64,000 bases of DNA, taken from the NCBI RefSeq assembly GCF_011397635.1, contig NC_064771.1:11347379-11411378 (forward strand), given 5' to 3'. The stretch comes from Epinephelus fuscoguttatus (taxonomy: Eukaryota; Chordata; Actinopteri; Perciformes; Serranidae). Each line of letters starts with the position of its first letter. Position 1 is the stretch's first letter. The notes below the pieces were generated by a model, which had not been told where the DNA came from, searched no databases, and saw nothing but the letters and a program-made list of their open reading frames with translations. A program made the position numbers and the translations under genes. Of this stretch, positions 22,554-34,701 are shown piece by piece.

Positions 22554-25250
22554 TATATTCAGCAATGAGTGTACCAAATTTGGTGCTTTCATCACAAAAT
22601 GAACGATAGTTTAGCTATGCCGCCCCACTACTAGGGGTGTCCCCGACTAAGAATTTTCATAGTCGAATCTGATTTGACAGATTTTTCCTTTAGCCGACTA
22701 ATCGTCGAATCATGTTGTTTTCCCCCTCATTGATTAATGAGCTGGTTTGCGTCAGTTTTCATTCCAGAGAGAAGAGCTAAAACACCCAAATAAACAAATA
22801 TAATTCTTCAGTTGGCATAATAAGATAATAATAATAAAAGTAAAAGGGTTATCATTTTATCTTTATCTTTATTCCTTTCACTTCATCAAGGTATGATGCT
22901 CTAGATGAGCGCAGACATGCTGCAGCCTCATCCATGTCTTTAACAGGAGTCGTTTCTGACTCGTCAGAACTTGCCATTTCATTTACAAATAAACATCCAA
23001 AAACATCATCAAAAGGTTTAGAAACAGTTTTCCTTCTTTCTGACTTCAAGTTACTTCATTAATCAACTCAGATTCATACAAGTTCATCCACACGGACCAT
23101 GCGTCACCGCTCTCAATTGTTTGGCCACGTCGGACAAAAAGTATCCAAATAAAAAATCAGAGTCTATCCAGAAAACAATCAGCGGTGAAATTCCTTTCAA
23201 AACGTAAAGTTTGATTTGAGAGCACATACCTCCTCCAGAATGTTTGTTTATGCGCTCCGCCACCGTAAATCATCACCACATGATTCCCGAGCGCAGCACC
23301 GCTGCTGCTCACCGCTCCCTCAGGGGATGGGTCAAATGCGGAGAACAAATTTCACACACTCAGGTGTGTGACAATCAGTGGGACTTTAACTTTAACTTTA
23401 AATCACCGTAGGCCTCGATGCTGCTCTGATGGTCCTGCAGCGCACTCACTCACCTCAGCTTATTTGGATTGAGCAATTGGGTGATTTATTCATACTTAGT
23501 AATGATTATGCCTACTGATTAAACGCACGGGTCATTTTCAGTTTTTTATTCACAGAAATCAGGCTGCTGTTTGTATCAAAATAGGCTACATATCATGAAT
23601 TACTAGAAAACAAATACATTCTCAAATCAAGATGTTCAGCAGTAGTGAGCACCCCCCCAGAATGGTACCGTCTTGTTTCATAAACATATTTTGTGACGAT
23701 TCGACGGCGAGACTGGCAGTCGAATCAGACTTCTCCGAATCGAATCACTGAATCATCAACTATTCGGGGTCACCCCTAATTTGGTTGTCCTGTGGCGACC
23801 GCAAGCCTACCACCTAGAGTGTGCGCCCCATGTAGGTTGAGTTCTTGGCAGCGTTGTTGAGTCTTTGATTCCAGCCTGTGGCCCTTTGCTGCATATCACC
23901 CCCCTGCTCTCTCCCCTTTTTCTCGTCACTCTCCAGCTGTTCTATAATAAAGGCAAAGGCCCGAAAAATACTGGGGAGGGGGGGGTCCGACAGTAAACAT
24001 AAAGTGAAAAGAGCACGCTTTCTTGCATTTGGAGAGAAGTGCATGAGAGAAATCAAATAAACATCAGTTGTTAAGAAACATTCAGAGAGGAAGGAAAGAA
24101 ACAAAGTAAACAATTACTGAGAAAGATTTTACTTCATCATTGTTGCATCACTGCTGTTCCTCTCCTGATGCAGTTTATGATTCGACATCTTTTCAAGAAG
24201 CTCTCAGCAAGACAGTGATTAAGCATATCATCTAAACTCGACCTTTTAATTGGAATGGCAACTATTGCTGTTGTGCCAAAGTTTCTAATGTCCCCTCTTT
24301 CTCATTCATATAATTCTTATTGTCTGTGTATCATCTGTGTAGGGGGCACGACCTGATGCACCACAAACACAGACAACAAACGAACCTTGTGTGAGTGTAC
24401 TTCTGGCTATTTTTTTAAGAGCAAAAATATATAAGATGTTCCTAGGTCTATTCATTATGAAATACAAATAGAAAGCACAGATAGCTGTTAGGGTATGAAT
24501 AACATGTTCAGTAAGTAATTGTAAGTGGTAATGTTCACCAATCAGCATATTGTATTGGTGCTAATTCAAAGCCAACATTTTTGCTGCTTTTTTTCCACAT
24601 TAAAACTATACTAGACCAATCACCTGGAGAACAGTGATTTCTTGGCCATGTTCTGTTAATCCGTAACCAGGTATCTGACCGGCTTTTTACCAAGTAGCAA
24701 CTTAGGGGCTGAAAAATGAAGCCAACGCAGAAGTGCTAAAAACTGCAGTTCATCAAATGACCACTTGAGGCTGAGTCAATCCCCATAGACCCCCAGGGGG
24801 TAATTTTTATATATTTATATAACTCACCCATTAATATCTTATCAAAGCTCACATTACGTATAATTATGGATGGGCCGTTTTGAGCGACAGGCTATCTACT
24901 GATGGTGTCCTTGGCTTCTCAGTCAGATGCACCCCTTGCTTATCCACAGCAACTGCCTCTCACCCACATACGGTCACTTCTGGCTCAAAAAAACCAAGAT
25001 GGCGACAGCGACAGCCAAGTTGCTGAACTCGAGACTTCAAAAGGAAGCCCATAGTGAGTAATAGGTATATGGGTACTACCATGGTAGCTGTAACCATTAT
25101 TTTTACAGTCTATGCGTTTTAGAGGTGAGTGTGTTCAAAAACTTAAGGCTGGGAAAGTATCAGTGTGAAAGCACAGAATGTGATCGGCCTGGTGCCACAC
25201 CACCAAATTGTACCCTGCCAATATATTGCTACTCAGTTGCCTGATATGTA
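22554..25250. repeat. Tandem duplication unit 1 (2697 bp)
   Basis: Nearly identical to 25254-27945, differing by scattered substitutions and a 6-base slip in a CTTTAA repeat near 23390. It starts right after the TA flanking Tc1 copy 1. It contains a hAT-like element (22632-23779), a middle part (24121-24345) also found at 54310-54523, and a distal part (24345-25250) also found, with a 140-base deletion, at 39345-40107 next to the other arm. Confidence 0.93.
22632..23779 (-). mobile_element. hAT-like element with imperfect TIRs, unit 1 copy
   Basis: The ends read TAGGGGTGTCCCCGACT and, in reverse complement, TAGGGGTGACCCCGAATAG. Both are followed by AGTCGAAT/GATTCGA-rich subterminal sequence. 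A minus-strand open stretch (23049-22852, PFDDVFGCLFVNE, EVKG) resembles the linker before the dimerisation region of hAT transposases, but only weakly. No clear 8-bp target duplication was found. It is probably a non-autonomous, decayed element. Confidence 0.5.
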
Positions 25251-25253
25251 CAG
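25251..25253. other. Tc1-type excision footprint (CAG between two TAs)
   Basis: The junction of the two tandem units reads TA-CAG-TA at 25249-25255. CAG is the terminal trinucleotide of the Tc1 copies at 20967 and 27946. A three-base remnant between duplicated TAs is what Tc1/Sleeping Beauty-type elements leave after excision and end joining. The flanks are those of copy 2 on the left and copy 1 on the right. Confidence 0.75.
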
Positions 25254-27945
25254 TATATTCAGCAATGAGTGTACCAAATTTGGTGCTTTCATCACAAAAT
25301 GAACGATAGTTTAGCTATGCCGCCCCACTACTAGGGGTGTCCCCGACTAAGAATTTTCATAGTCGAATCTGATTTGACAGATTTTTCCTTTAGCCGACTA
25401 ATCGTCGAATCATGTTGTTTTCCCCCTCATTGATTAATGAGCTCATTTGCGTCAGTTTTCATTCCAGAGAGAAGAGCTAAAACACCCAAATAAACAAATA
25501 TAATTCTTCAGTGGGCATAATAAGATAATAATAATAAAAGTAAAAGGGTTATCATTTTATCTTTATCTTTATTCCTTTCACTTCATCAAGGTATGATGCT
25601 CTAGATGAGCGCAGACGTGCTGCAGCCTCATCCATGTCTTTAACAGGAGTCGTTTCTGACTCGTCAGAACTTGCCATTTCATTCACAAATAAACATCCAA
25701 AAACATCATCAAAAGGTTTAGAAACAGTTTTCCTTCTTTCTGACTTCAAGTTACTTCATTAATCAACTCAGATTCATACAAGTTCATCCACACGGACCAT
25801 GCATCACCGCTCTCAATTGTTTGGCCACGTCGGACAAAAAGTATCCAAATAAAAAATCAGAGTCTATCCAGAAAACAATCAGCGGTGAAATTCCTTTCAA
25901 AACGTAAAGTTTGATTTGAGAGCACATACCTCCTCCAGAGTGTTTGTTTATGCGCTCCGCCACCGTAAATCATCACCACATGATTCCCGAGCGCAGCACC
26001 GCTGCTGCTCACCGCTCCCTCAGGGGATGGGTTAAATGCGGAGAACAAATTTCACACACTCAGGTGTGTGACAATCAGTGGGACTTTAACTTTAAATCAC
26101 CGTAGGCCTCGATGCTGCTCTGATGGTCCTGCAGCGCACTCACTCACCGCAGCTTATTTGGATTGAGCAATTGGGTGATTTATTCATACTTAGTAATGAT
26201 TATGCCTACTGATTAAACGCACGGGTCATTTTCAGTTTTTTATTCACAGAAATCAGGCTGCTGTTTGTATCAAAATAGGCTACATATCATGAATTACTAG
26301 AAAACAAATACATTCTCAAATCAAGATGTTCAGCAGCAGTGAGCACCCCCCCAGAATGGTACCGTCTTGTTTCATAAACATATTTTGCGACGATTCGACG
26401 GCAAGACTGGCAGTCGAATCAGACTTCTCCGAATCAAATCACTGAATCATCAACTATTCGGGGTCACCCCTAATTTGGTTGTCCTGTGGCGACCGCAAGC
26501 CTACCACCTAGAGTGTGCGCCCCATGTAGGTTGAGTTCTTGGCAGCGTTGTTGAGTCTTTGATTCCAGCCTGTGGCCCTTTGCTGCATATCACCCCCCTG
26601 CTCTCTCCCCTCTTTCTCGTCACTCTCCAGCTGTTCTATAATAAAGGCAAAGGCCCGAAAAATACTGGGGAGGGGGGGGTCCGACAGTAAACATAAAGTG
26701 AAAAGAGCACGCTTTCTTGCATTTGGAGAGAAGTGCATGAGAGAAATCAAATAAACATCAGTTGTTAAGAAACATTCAGAGAGGAAGGAAAGAAACAAAG
26801 TAAACAATTACTGAGAAAAGATTTTACTTCATCATTGTTGCATCACTGCTGTTCCTCTCCTGATGCAGTTTATGATTCGACATCTTTTCAAGAAGCTCTC
26901 AGCAAGACAGTGATTAAGCATATCATCTAAACTCGACCTTTTAATTGGAATGGCAACTATTGCTGTTGTGCCAAAGTTTCTAATGTCCCCTCTTTCTCAT
27001 TCATATAATTCTTATTGTCTGTGTATCATCTGTGTAGGGGGCATGACCTGATGCACCACAAACACAGACAACAAACGAACCTTGTGTGAGTGTACTTCTG
27101 GCTATTTTTTTAAGAGCAAAAATATATAAGATGTTCCTAGGTCTATTCATTATGAAATACAAATAGAAAGCACAGATAGCTGTTAGGGTATGAATAACAT
27201 GTTCAGTAAGTAATTGTAAGTGGTAATGTTCACCAATCAGCATATTGTATTGGTGCTAATTCAAAGCCAACATTTTTGCTGCTTTTTTTCCACATTAAAA
27301 CTATACTAGACCAATCACCTGGAGAACAGTGATTTCTTGGCCATGTTCTGTTAATCCGTAACCAGGTATCTGACCGGCTTTTTACCAAGTAGCAACTTAG
27401 GGGCTGAAAAATGAAGCCAACGCAGAAGTGCTAAAAACTGCAGTTCATCGAATGACCACTTGAGGCTGAGTCAATCCCCATAGACCCCCAGGGGGTAATT
27501 TTTATATATTTATATAACTCACCCATTAATATCTTATCAAAGCTCACATTACGTATAATTATGGATGGGCCGTTTTGAGCGACAGGCTATCTACTGATGG
27601 TGTCCTTGGCTTCTCAGTCAGATGCACCCCTCGCTTATCCACAGCACCTGCCTCTCACCCACATATGGTCACTTCTGGCTCAAAAAAACCAAGATGGCGA
27701 CAGCGACAGCCAAGTTGCTGAACTCGAGGCTTCAAAAGGAAGCCCATAGTGAGTAATAGGTATATGGGTACTACCATGGTAGCTGTAACCATTATTTTTA
27801 CAGTCTATGCGTTTTAGAGGTGAGTGTGTTCAAAAACTTAAGGCTGGGAAAGTATCAGTGTGAAAGCACAGAATGTGATCGGCCTGGTGCCACACCACCA
27901 AATTGTACTCTGCCAATATATTGCTACTCAGTTGCCTAATATGTA
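25254..27945. repeat. Tandem duplication unit 2 (2692 bp)
   Basis: Second copy of the unit at 22554-25250, ending at the TA that precedes Tc1 copy 2. It carries the same hAT-like element at 25332-26473 and the same open frames with one or two changed residues. None of these frames looks like a gene. Confidence 0.93.
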
Positions 27946-29027
27946 CAGTACAGGCCAAAAGTTTGGACACACCTTCTCATTCAATGCGTTTTCTTTATTT
28001 TCATGACTATTTACATTGTAGATTCTCACTGAAGGCATCAAAACTATGAATGAACACATGTGGAGTTATGTACTTAACAAAAAAAGGTGAAATAACTGAA
28101 AACATGTTTTATATTCTAGTTTCTTCAAAATAGCCACCCTTTGCTCTGATTACTGCTTTGCACACTCTTGGCATTCTCTCCATGAGCTTCAAGAGGTAGT
28201 CACCTGAAATGGTTTCCACTTCACAGGTGTGCCTTATCAGGGTTAATTAGTGGAATTTCTTGCTTTATCAATGGGGTTGGGACCATCAGTTGTGTTGTGC
28301 AGAAGTCAGGTTAATACACAGCCGACAGCCCTATTGGACAACTGTTAAAATTCATATTATGGCAAGAACCAATCAGCTAACTAAAGAAAAACGAGTGGCC
28401 GTCATTACTTTAAGAAATGAAGGTCAGTCAGTCCGGAAAATTGCAAAAACTTTAAATGTGTCCCCAAGTGGAGTCGCAAAAACCATCAAGTGCTACAACG
28501 AAACTGGCACACATGAGGACTGACCCAGGAAAGGAAGACCAAGAGTCACCTCTGCTTCTGAGGATAAGTTCATCCGAGTCACCAGCCTCAGAAATGGCAA
28601 GTTAACAGCAGCTCAGATCAGAGACCAGATGAATGCCACACAGAGTTCTAGCAGCAGACCCATCTCTAGAACAACTGTTAAGAGGAGACTGCGCGAATCA
28701 GGCCTTCATGGTCAAATAGCTGCTAGGAAACCACTGCTAAGGAGAGGCAACAAGCAGAAGAGATTTGTTTGGGCCAAGAAACACAAGGAATGGACATTAG
28801 ACCAGTGGAAATCTGTGCTTTGGTCTGATGAGTCCAAATTTCAGATCTTTGGTTCCAACCGCCGTGTCTTTGTGAGACGCAGAAAAGGTGAACGGATGGA
28901 TTCCACATGCCTGGTTCCCACTGTGAAGCATGGAGGAGGAGGTGTGATGGTGTGGGGGTGTTTTGCTGGTGACACTGTTGGGGATTTATTCAAAATTGAA
29001 GGCACACTGAACCAGCATGGCTACCAT
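27946..29027 (+). mobile_element. Tc1-like transposon copy 2, 3'-truncated
   Basis: It starts CAGTACAGGCCAAAAGTTTG after TA 27944-27945 and follows copy 1 closely to CTACCA at about 29026. There it switches to the sequence also found at 54520 (TGTAGGGGGTCTAC). The right third and right TIR are missing. The transposase frame starts at ATG 28359 and has a TGA at 28521-28523 where copy 1 has CGA. The frame then stays open into the truncation, and the 41 bases lost in copy 1 are present here. The second Asp and the Glu of the active site are gone. Confidence 0.9.
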
Positions 29028-29914
29028 GTAGGGGGTCTACTTTGTGTTTTGTGTCTTTTAACTAACTAATACAGATAGTTTTGACAATTGGTCTTGCTTG
29101 TATTTATAGCCTATATTTACAGTTTACCTGTCAATTGCAAAACATTTAAAGTGAAAGGCCATGTGTTAATTTTCACCAGTCAGAATATTTTTTTGGTGCT
29201 AATTCAAAGCAAACATTTTTCCTGCTTTTTATCCTCATTAAAACCTATACTATGTTAATCACCTGGGGAACGGTGATTTCTTGGCCATGTTCTGTAAATG
29301 TGTAACTGGATATCTGACCAGTTTTTACCAAGCAGAAACCTCTGGGGCTGAAAAATGAAGCTGACCCAAGTGCCAAAAACTGCAGTTCATCGAATGGCCA
29401 CTTGAGGCTGGCCTCAAAAGCGAGTCAGTCTCCATAAACCCCCACGTTAAGATATCCAACTTTACAGCAGAAATAAACATGTTTACAGTCTGGTATAACA
29501 AAAAGTTTTGGTCTCTATAGCTAAATTCACCCTTCATGACAACTGTACAGGGGGTACTTTTTTATCTAACTCATCCATTAATTTTTTTTAGTAAGGCTTA
29601 GAGATTTTATTAACCCTTAATATAAAAAACTTTACATTTGTCCCAGAGTATTAGAAGCAGATGAACCACTTAAATCTTCAGACATGTTTTGGTTTCCATT
29701 ATCCTTTCTCCCATAAAATGACTGTTATCTGAGCACATTTGAGGATGAGAAAAAGGATATTAACCCCAAAGCAGGAGACAGCACAAGTTTTTTTTTAAAT
29801 AGTATAACCTGAATTCCAAGATAGAAATTCAAGCCACATAAATTCAGACAGACCGGTTCAAAGTAAAATATTTTAGTGCTATAAACAGTGGTATTTCATT
29901 TTCAACAAGAGATA
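29028..29914. repeat. Segmental-duplication block shared with 54523-55391
   Basis: This block, from GGGGTCTACTTTGTGTTTTG to the TA at 29913-29914, matches 54523-55391 closely. In both places it precedes a B-type chemokine gene, here after a 6.15-kb insertion. Part of it also resembles, at lower identity, the tandem-unit sequence around 24530-24800, a dispersed fish repeat. Confidence 0.85.
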
Positions 29915-30328
29915 CACTCTAAAAAATAATTCAAGGACCCAGTAAATGTGACAGTAATATATAAGTATGCATGTTTGATAAGACTGCTGAATATCATGAT
30001 GATGAGTATTTGATTTGACTACATCAAAATTCATTAGTAGAATTCCAACAGGAACCTTGTGTGAAATATACACATGTAAATTAAGTTTATTTCTTTGAAA
30101 TAAATTACTATTTGACTGACAGATTACATGGTTTAAATATTAGTAATAATCACTGTATGTTTTAACAACATTTTTGAGAATACACTACGAACAGCAATTA
30201 GTTTTATTAAGTGCAATTATTATAGAATTCAACTCAATTTTATTTGAGACGTAACTTAACAACTTAAAAAATCAAGTAAACAGAGCGGAACTGACGGAAA
30301 GTGACATAACGTTAACTTAATTCTCTAA

Positions 30329-30954
30329 CTGTGCATTCACACCAAATGCGATGGACGCGATGAACCCCACAAGTTTCCATTCAAAATCAATGTAAATGAC
30401 GCGATGACACGCGATGTCGCTTCGGGCGACGCGTTTCAGGCGATAAGAGTGACGCGATGAAGTGATGACGCGTCCATCGCCTCATCACGTGTGTCGCTTG
30501 AAGTTGAAAAATTTGAACTTTTCAAGCTACATCGTGTGACGCTGTGCCGCGACATCCAATTAGCGTTGATATCCAGGGCCAACAGGTCCTCAAACTGGGC
30601 CAGCGTCAGCCTGAAGTACCGCTGGAAACAACCGTCATCCAGACGCAGCTCTTGCAGGAGGTGATGATATTCACCCAGCTGTGTGCATTTCTGGAGGATA
30701 TTGTGAACCCAGACACGGCGGCGTTTGGGTCTCCGATCCAAATCAGATGTCCACAACAGATAAAGAGCAGCTACGGTAGTTAACTCAGCCATGGTTGACG
30801 AGAAAATAGCGGGAGGTGAAGAAAATTGCGGGAGGAGGGTTGTGTCATCGCGATTGAAGCGATGATCAAAAAGGTGACATTTATGATCCAGCGACGCGAT
30901 ACTCGCGTTACGGGCGATGACATTGCGTCCATCGCGTTTGGTGTGAACGCACAG
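30329..30954 (-). mobile_element. Nested PIF/Harbinger-like element
   Basis: A 626-bp element with TIRs CTGTGCATTCACACCAAATG and, inverted, CTGTGCGTTCACACCAAACG. It is flanked by TAA at 30326-30328 and 30955-30957, the 3-bp duplication expected of PIF/Harbinger. GATGGACGCGATG-type words continue inward in both arms. It carries the start of a HARBI1-like nuclease on the minus strand and is therefore a deleted derivative of an autonomous element. Confidence 0.9.
30540..30792 (-). pseudogene. HARBI1-like nuclease, N-terminal fragment
   Basis: From ATG 30792 the minus strand encodes MAELTTVAALYLLW, then RRRVWVHNIL, GEYHHLLQELRLDD and FQRYFRLTLAQFEDLL. This is the usual N-terminal run of HARBI1-type proteins (R-V/W-H-P...GE-x-LL...LR-D...F..Y-R). 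Only about 80 residues remain before the right arm of the TIR. The catalytic DDE part is absent, so no active nuclease is made. Confidence 0.8.
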
Positions 30955-32479
30955 TAACGGTTCTGGGACAGATCTGAAAAGGATGATGGCAGGCAGGCTT
31001 GGCGGGCACAGCGGATTGAATTTCAATCTGACTCGACGGTAAGTACTTTTTTAACAAATATATAATTTCTCATAGGCCTCCTTAGTTACAGAAGCCAGAC
31101 ATGAGCATGAAATATCTGTTGACAAACATTACTATTGCGACGAAGCCATTCGACATTACAACTAACTTAGCTTAAGTTAGCTAGTTCATTTGCCTTGTTA
31201 GCATCTGAACACCTCAAGGCGTTACACTATTTGAAGTTAGTCATAGGCTTCTTTGACACATCGTGTAGCTCGAACATTTATTGTGTGTAACTCCAACATG
31301 TTGTTGCACATTTTAAGGTGGAAGCAGGTTTGCGTATGTAACCTAAAACTTCTCGCCCTGCCAAGTTAGCCATAGCACCCATTTTTAACCCTATCAAAGA
31401 TGCTTCATAGACTAGTTTTACAGGTTTCAGACTGCATTAGAGTACTCATGGCGCCGGGCTGGCCTGACCCCTCGTCCACCTGGACGAGTTGGTCTCAGTC
31501 GAAGAAGGCACACTGCTTCCTTGCCTGTTTTGGTGGCTTCACATTGCAAACTATCCGAAATGTGAAACAATGTATGAATTCTCGCAGCTAGCGCGGACTC
31601 AGCGGACTATTGCATGTGGCGTGAACACGACCTCCTCCCTCTGACTGCTGTGAGGCATCTCGGCTCTCGTTTCTTTCTGTTTTTAATGTTATATGCTTTT
31701 TTATCAGCATGCATGGAAGGTAAACAATATTTCTAAGATGTAAAGAATAAGATAAAAATTGAGTTGTAAGTAATTGAGATTAAACACGAGCAAGGAAATG
31801 GCAAAAATAAGTTACCATGTACCTAAACGTCTCAGGCTGGGCTCTGTCTTAATTTCCAGTGCAGGTCTCTCGTCTCACTCACTGGAGCGACAGAGTGCGT
31901 GTATCTCAAGTAGCCTTTTTTTAAAAGTTCACAGGAAAAAAGAGCATATCAACTAAAGAAATGATTATTCAAGCCAAGCCTGGTCTGTATTCAGCGAGAT
32001 ATAAAAGCATGCAATTCACTGTGACTTGTGTGTTAGGTTGTTATGGAAATATATACCATAAGTTTGACGGTTTTATCATGCATTCAGTATATTTTCAAAA
32101 TTTGCTTTTCAGCATGGGAAACAACTGATCAAGAAAAGTGGGGAGGTAAGTTGTTTCTGTTTAATATTAGCAAAGCATACCCTACATTTATTCCAAATTT
32201 ATTGTGGGAATATTGGCTGTAGTTTCTTAACTTGCTGTGGCAACAGAGGTTTTTATTGTGCTCTCGTTTTGAAAATTTTGTGCCTATGTTACAGAATGAG
32301 TGTGGGAACCACAGGAATGCACGTGTAAAGGAGAAAGATATAGGGAGGACGAGCAGCAAAGGGCAGCAGGCCACACTTGAACCTAGATCACCAGGGGAAA
32401 AAGAGAGCCTCACGGCATAATCTCCGCCCTGTGAGCCACTGGTGCACCCCATTTAACCCACAGTAAGGTACAAGTGTAT

Positions 32480-34701
32480 GGAATGGCACTGTAAGCTCTG
32501 CACATTTGTGGCATAATCGAAGGGGGGACTCCTTAAACACTATCAACTGAAACATGGACATTTTGGTCGTGGACATTTTCTGCCTTGTATTCATTTGAGC
32601 TGTCCGTGTTCCTTTAAAACTTGGGGTGGCTTGCGTACACACTTGTATAGAGCTCACAAATCAGAGGAAACTGAAAATCAACGAGATGTGATAGCTTTTA
32701 AATGTAAAATTTGTGACTCGTGCTTTCCAAATACAAAAGATTATTTTCAACACATTAACTCTCATCTGAAAAGATGACAAGATGTTGTTAGTCTTCAACT
32801 GAGCATCAAAGAGATCAAGGAAAGATGGCCTGCCTTGTTCGATGTGTCACAGGTGAGAAAATCAAATTTCTTCAACACGGTTTAACACAGATACACCACA
32901 TACACCCAGAAGAGGCTGAAATTCAGAAATTGTATTGTTTAATTAGGTCCTGTCCTTTTGTGTCTTTTTCTTTTTTCCAGGTCAACGCTGAGTTCCATCG
33001 GATTACCACTGTAAATCTTGAGGCCAAATTCATGTTCATGTTAGACCACTACACCCCTAAACTGCTTGCCATCTTCCAAGCCAAGAAAGGTGCTGCTGGA
33101 GAGAGACATCGTACAGAAATGAATATTCTACTCCAGGTATTTCAGTTTACTCCTCTGTTGAGATGCTTCTTTCCCTCACCTGTCTTGTCACCACTCTTTT
33201 CTCTCCTAAACCTAATTTACTTAAATAACTTACTCAAATAACTGACTCTTCTGTACTCTGGCATTCAACACAAGATCATATACCTCATGCAGCCTTTATT
33301 CCACCACAGTGTTCCTCAATCTCCCCTAACCATCTGTCTTCTTCATATGCAACATACACTCTCCACATTATCGCTCCTCTACCCATCTGCCTACCACACT
33401 GTTTTATCTTTCGTTCCTTTTTCCTCAGTTTCAGTGTGAGTATATTCTGAGTAGACTTTTAAAGAATATATCACATGGCAAACATGACCTCAAGGTTGCA
33501 GTGATCACTCCAGATATGGGCTGAATGATGTAATGAATTTTAATAGAAATTGCAATGTTTTACCGACTGCTTCACTAAATTTTGTTTAATTTTTTTCAGT
33601 GTAGTCAAATCTGTTATAATATTTAAAGGGCCAAAATGTGCACTGAAGAGAGTGACTGCTGAATCTTGTCAGCTGTTTAAATACATTTTCTCCTTAACAG
33701 AGTGGAATTCCCATAGAGAAAACCAGAGAAGTTGTCACCCGATGTCTCATTGATCACCTCGGTGAAGATGTGGGTGCCTTAATCAAGGAGTTTGATGTGA
33801 TTTGAGTGCAATAGATGACTTTCAGTATTCTCCCTACAGTAATCTGTAAATTTGAAAGTGTTTCTTCTGAATACATAGTCAACTATAACAACTATTAATT
33901 GGCACTTTGACTTTTTGTGTCTATTGGAAAAACTGCAACATTAGTCTTGTAGCTTATATCCAAATCAGTTTGGACTTTGCAAACCTAATACACCAAATAT
34001 TATCTAAATTTAAAGTAATTCCATATTGGTGTGACGTTCAGTTCAAATCTATTTTATTTCTATAGTGCTACTAAACAACAGATGTAATCTGCAGAGAGGA
34101 CTTATCTTCACAGATAATGTTTAATTTCAATAGTTTCTATTGGTTAAAAAACACTGCCACACTGACATTGTCAAAAAACTATTTGCTTCCCCTCTCATAC
34201 ACCTTCTGGTCATCACCTGTGTCTTACCTGTATGCTGTTTGCTATCATAATGCCCCACTTAGTTTATGACCCCCCACTACATTATGGCACCAACAGACAT
34301 ATTGCTAAATTCAATTATGACCTGGATGAATGAGAATATGCATGGATACCTTCATTAGTGGTGAAAACTGCTATAACCAGTTTCCTTTACAATGTCGACA
34401 GAAATTTGATGATTCAGCCGTCAGTGTGGAAGAAGAGACGATGGCTCTGTACCTTGTGTGTAATGAAGACGGACAAGTCAGGGATGTAGGGATCGTCATT
34501 GAGGGTTCCATCATACTCAACCACCTTGGGGATCTCAGCAGAGCCTGCTGCTACTTGCTTGGACTAACTTATGCCTTGGACCTCAAATACCCCAAAACTC
34601 TGAAATACATTTTTGAAGTATTTCAAAAGATGCCCGTTGAAGTGGATGCTGGAAACCTGTCAACAAAGGTGCAACGACTGAAAAACAATGTAATGATATA
34701 G
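32480..34701 (+). pseudogene. Zinc-finger/SAMD3-like gene carried by the 6.15-kb transposon
   Basis: Candidate exons lie at about 32480-32775, 32981-33136, 33701-33803 and 34402-34701, the last three behind good AG acceptors. The first encodes C2H2-like fingers (CPCSFKTWGGLRTH, CKICDSCF...H...H) but has an in-frame TAA near 32516. The next encodes FHRITTVNLEAKFMFMLDHY. The last encodes [20 protein letters not shown] and ends YIFEVFQK...[11 protein letters not shown] recognise the order of parts from a multicopy fish family annotated as zinc-finger or SAMD3-like proteins, whose function is unknown. The early stop, and a stop at 33803 without a following donor, suggest decay, although the last exon is clean. 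Confidence 0.6.

Noticed and set aside
22852-23049. Minus-strand 65-codon frame repeated at 25552-25749
   Set aside because: Lies inside a hAT-like element duplicated with the tandem unit; weakly similar to a transposase linker, not a host gene. Its conservation reflects recent duplication.
23814-24113. Minus-strand 99-codon frame repeated at 26508-26807
   Set aside because: Present twice only because of the tandem duplication; no domain or splice structure.
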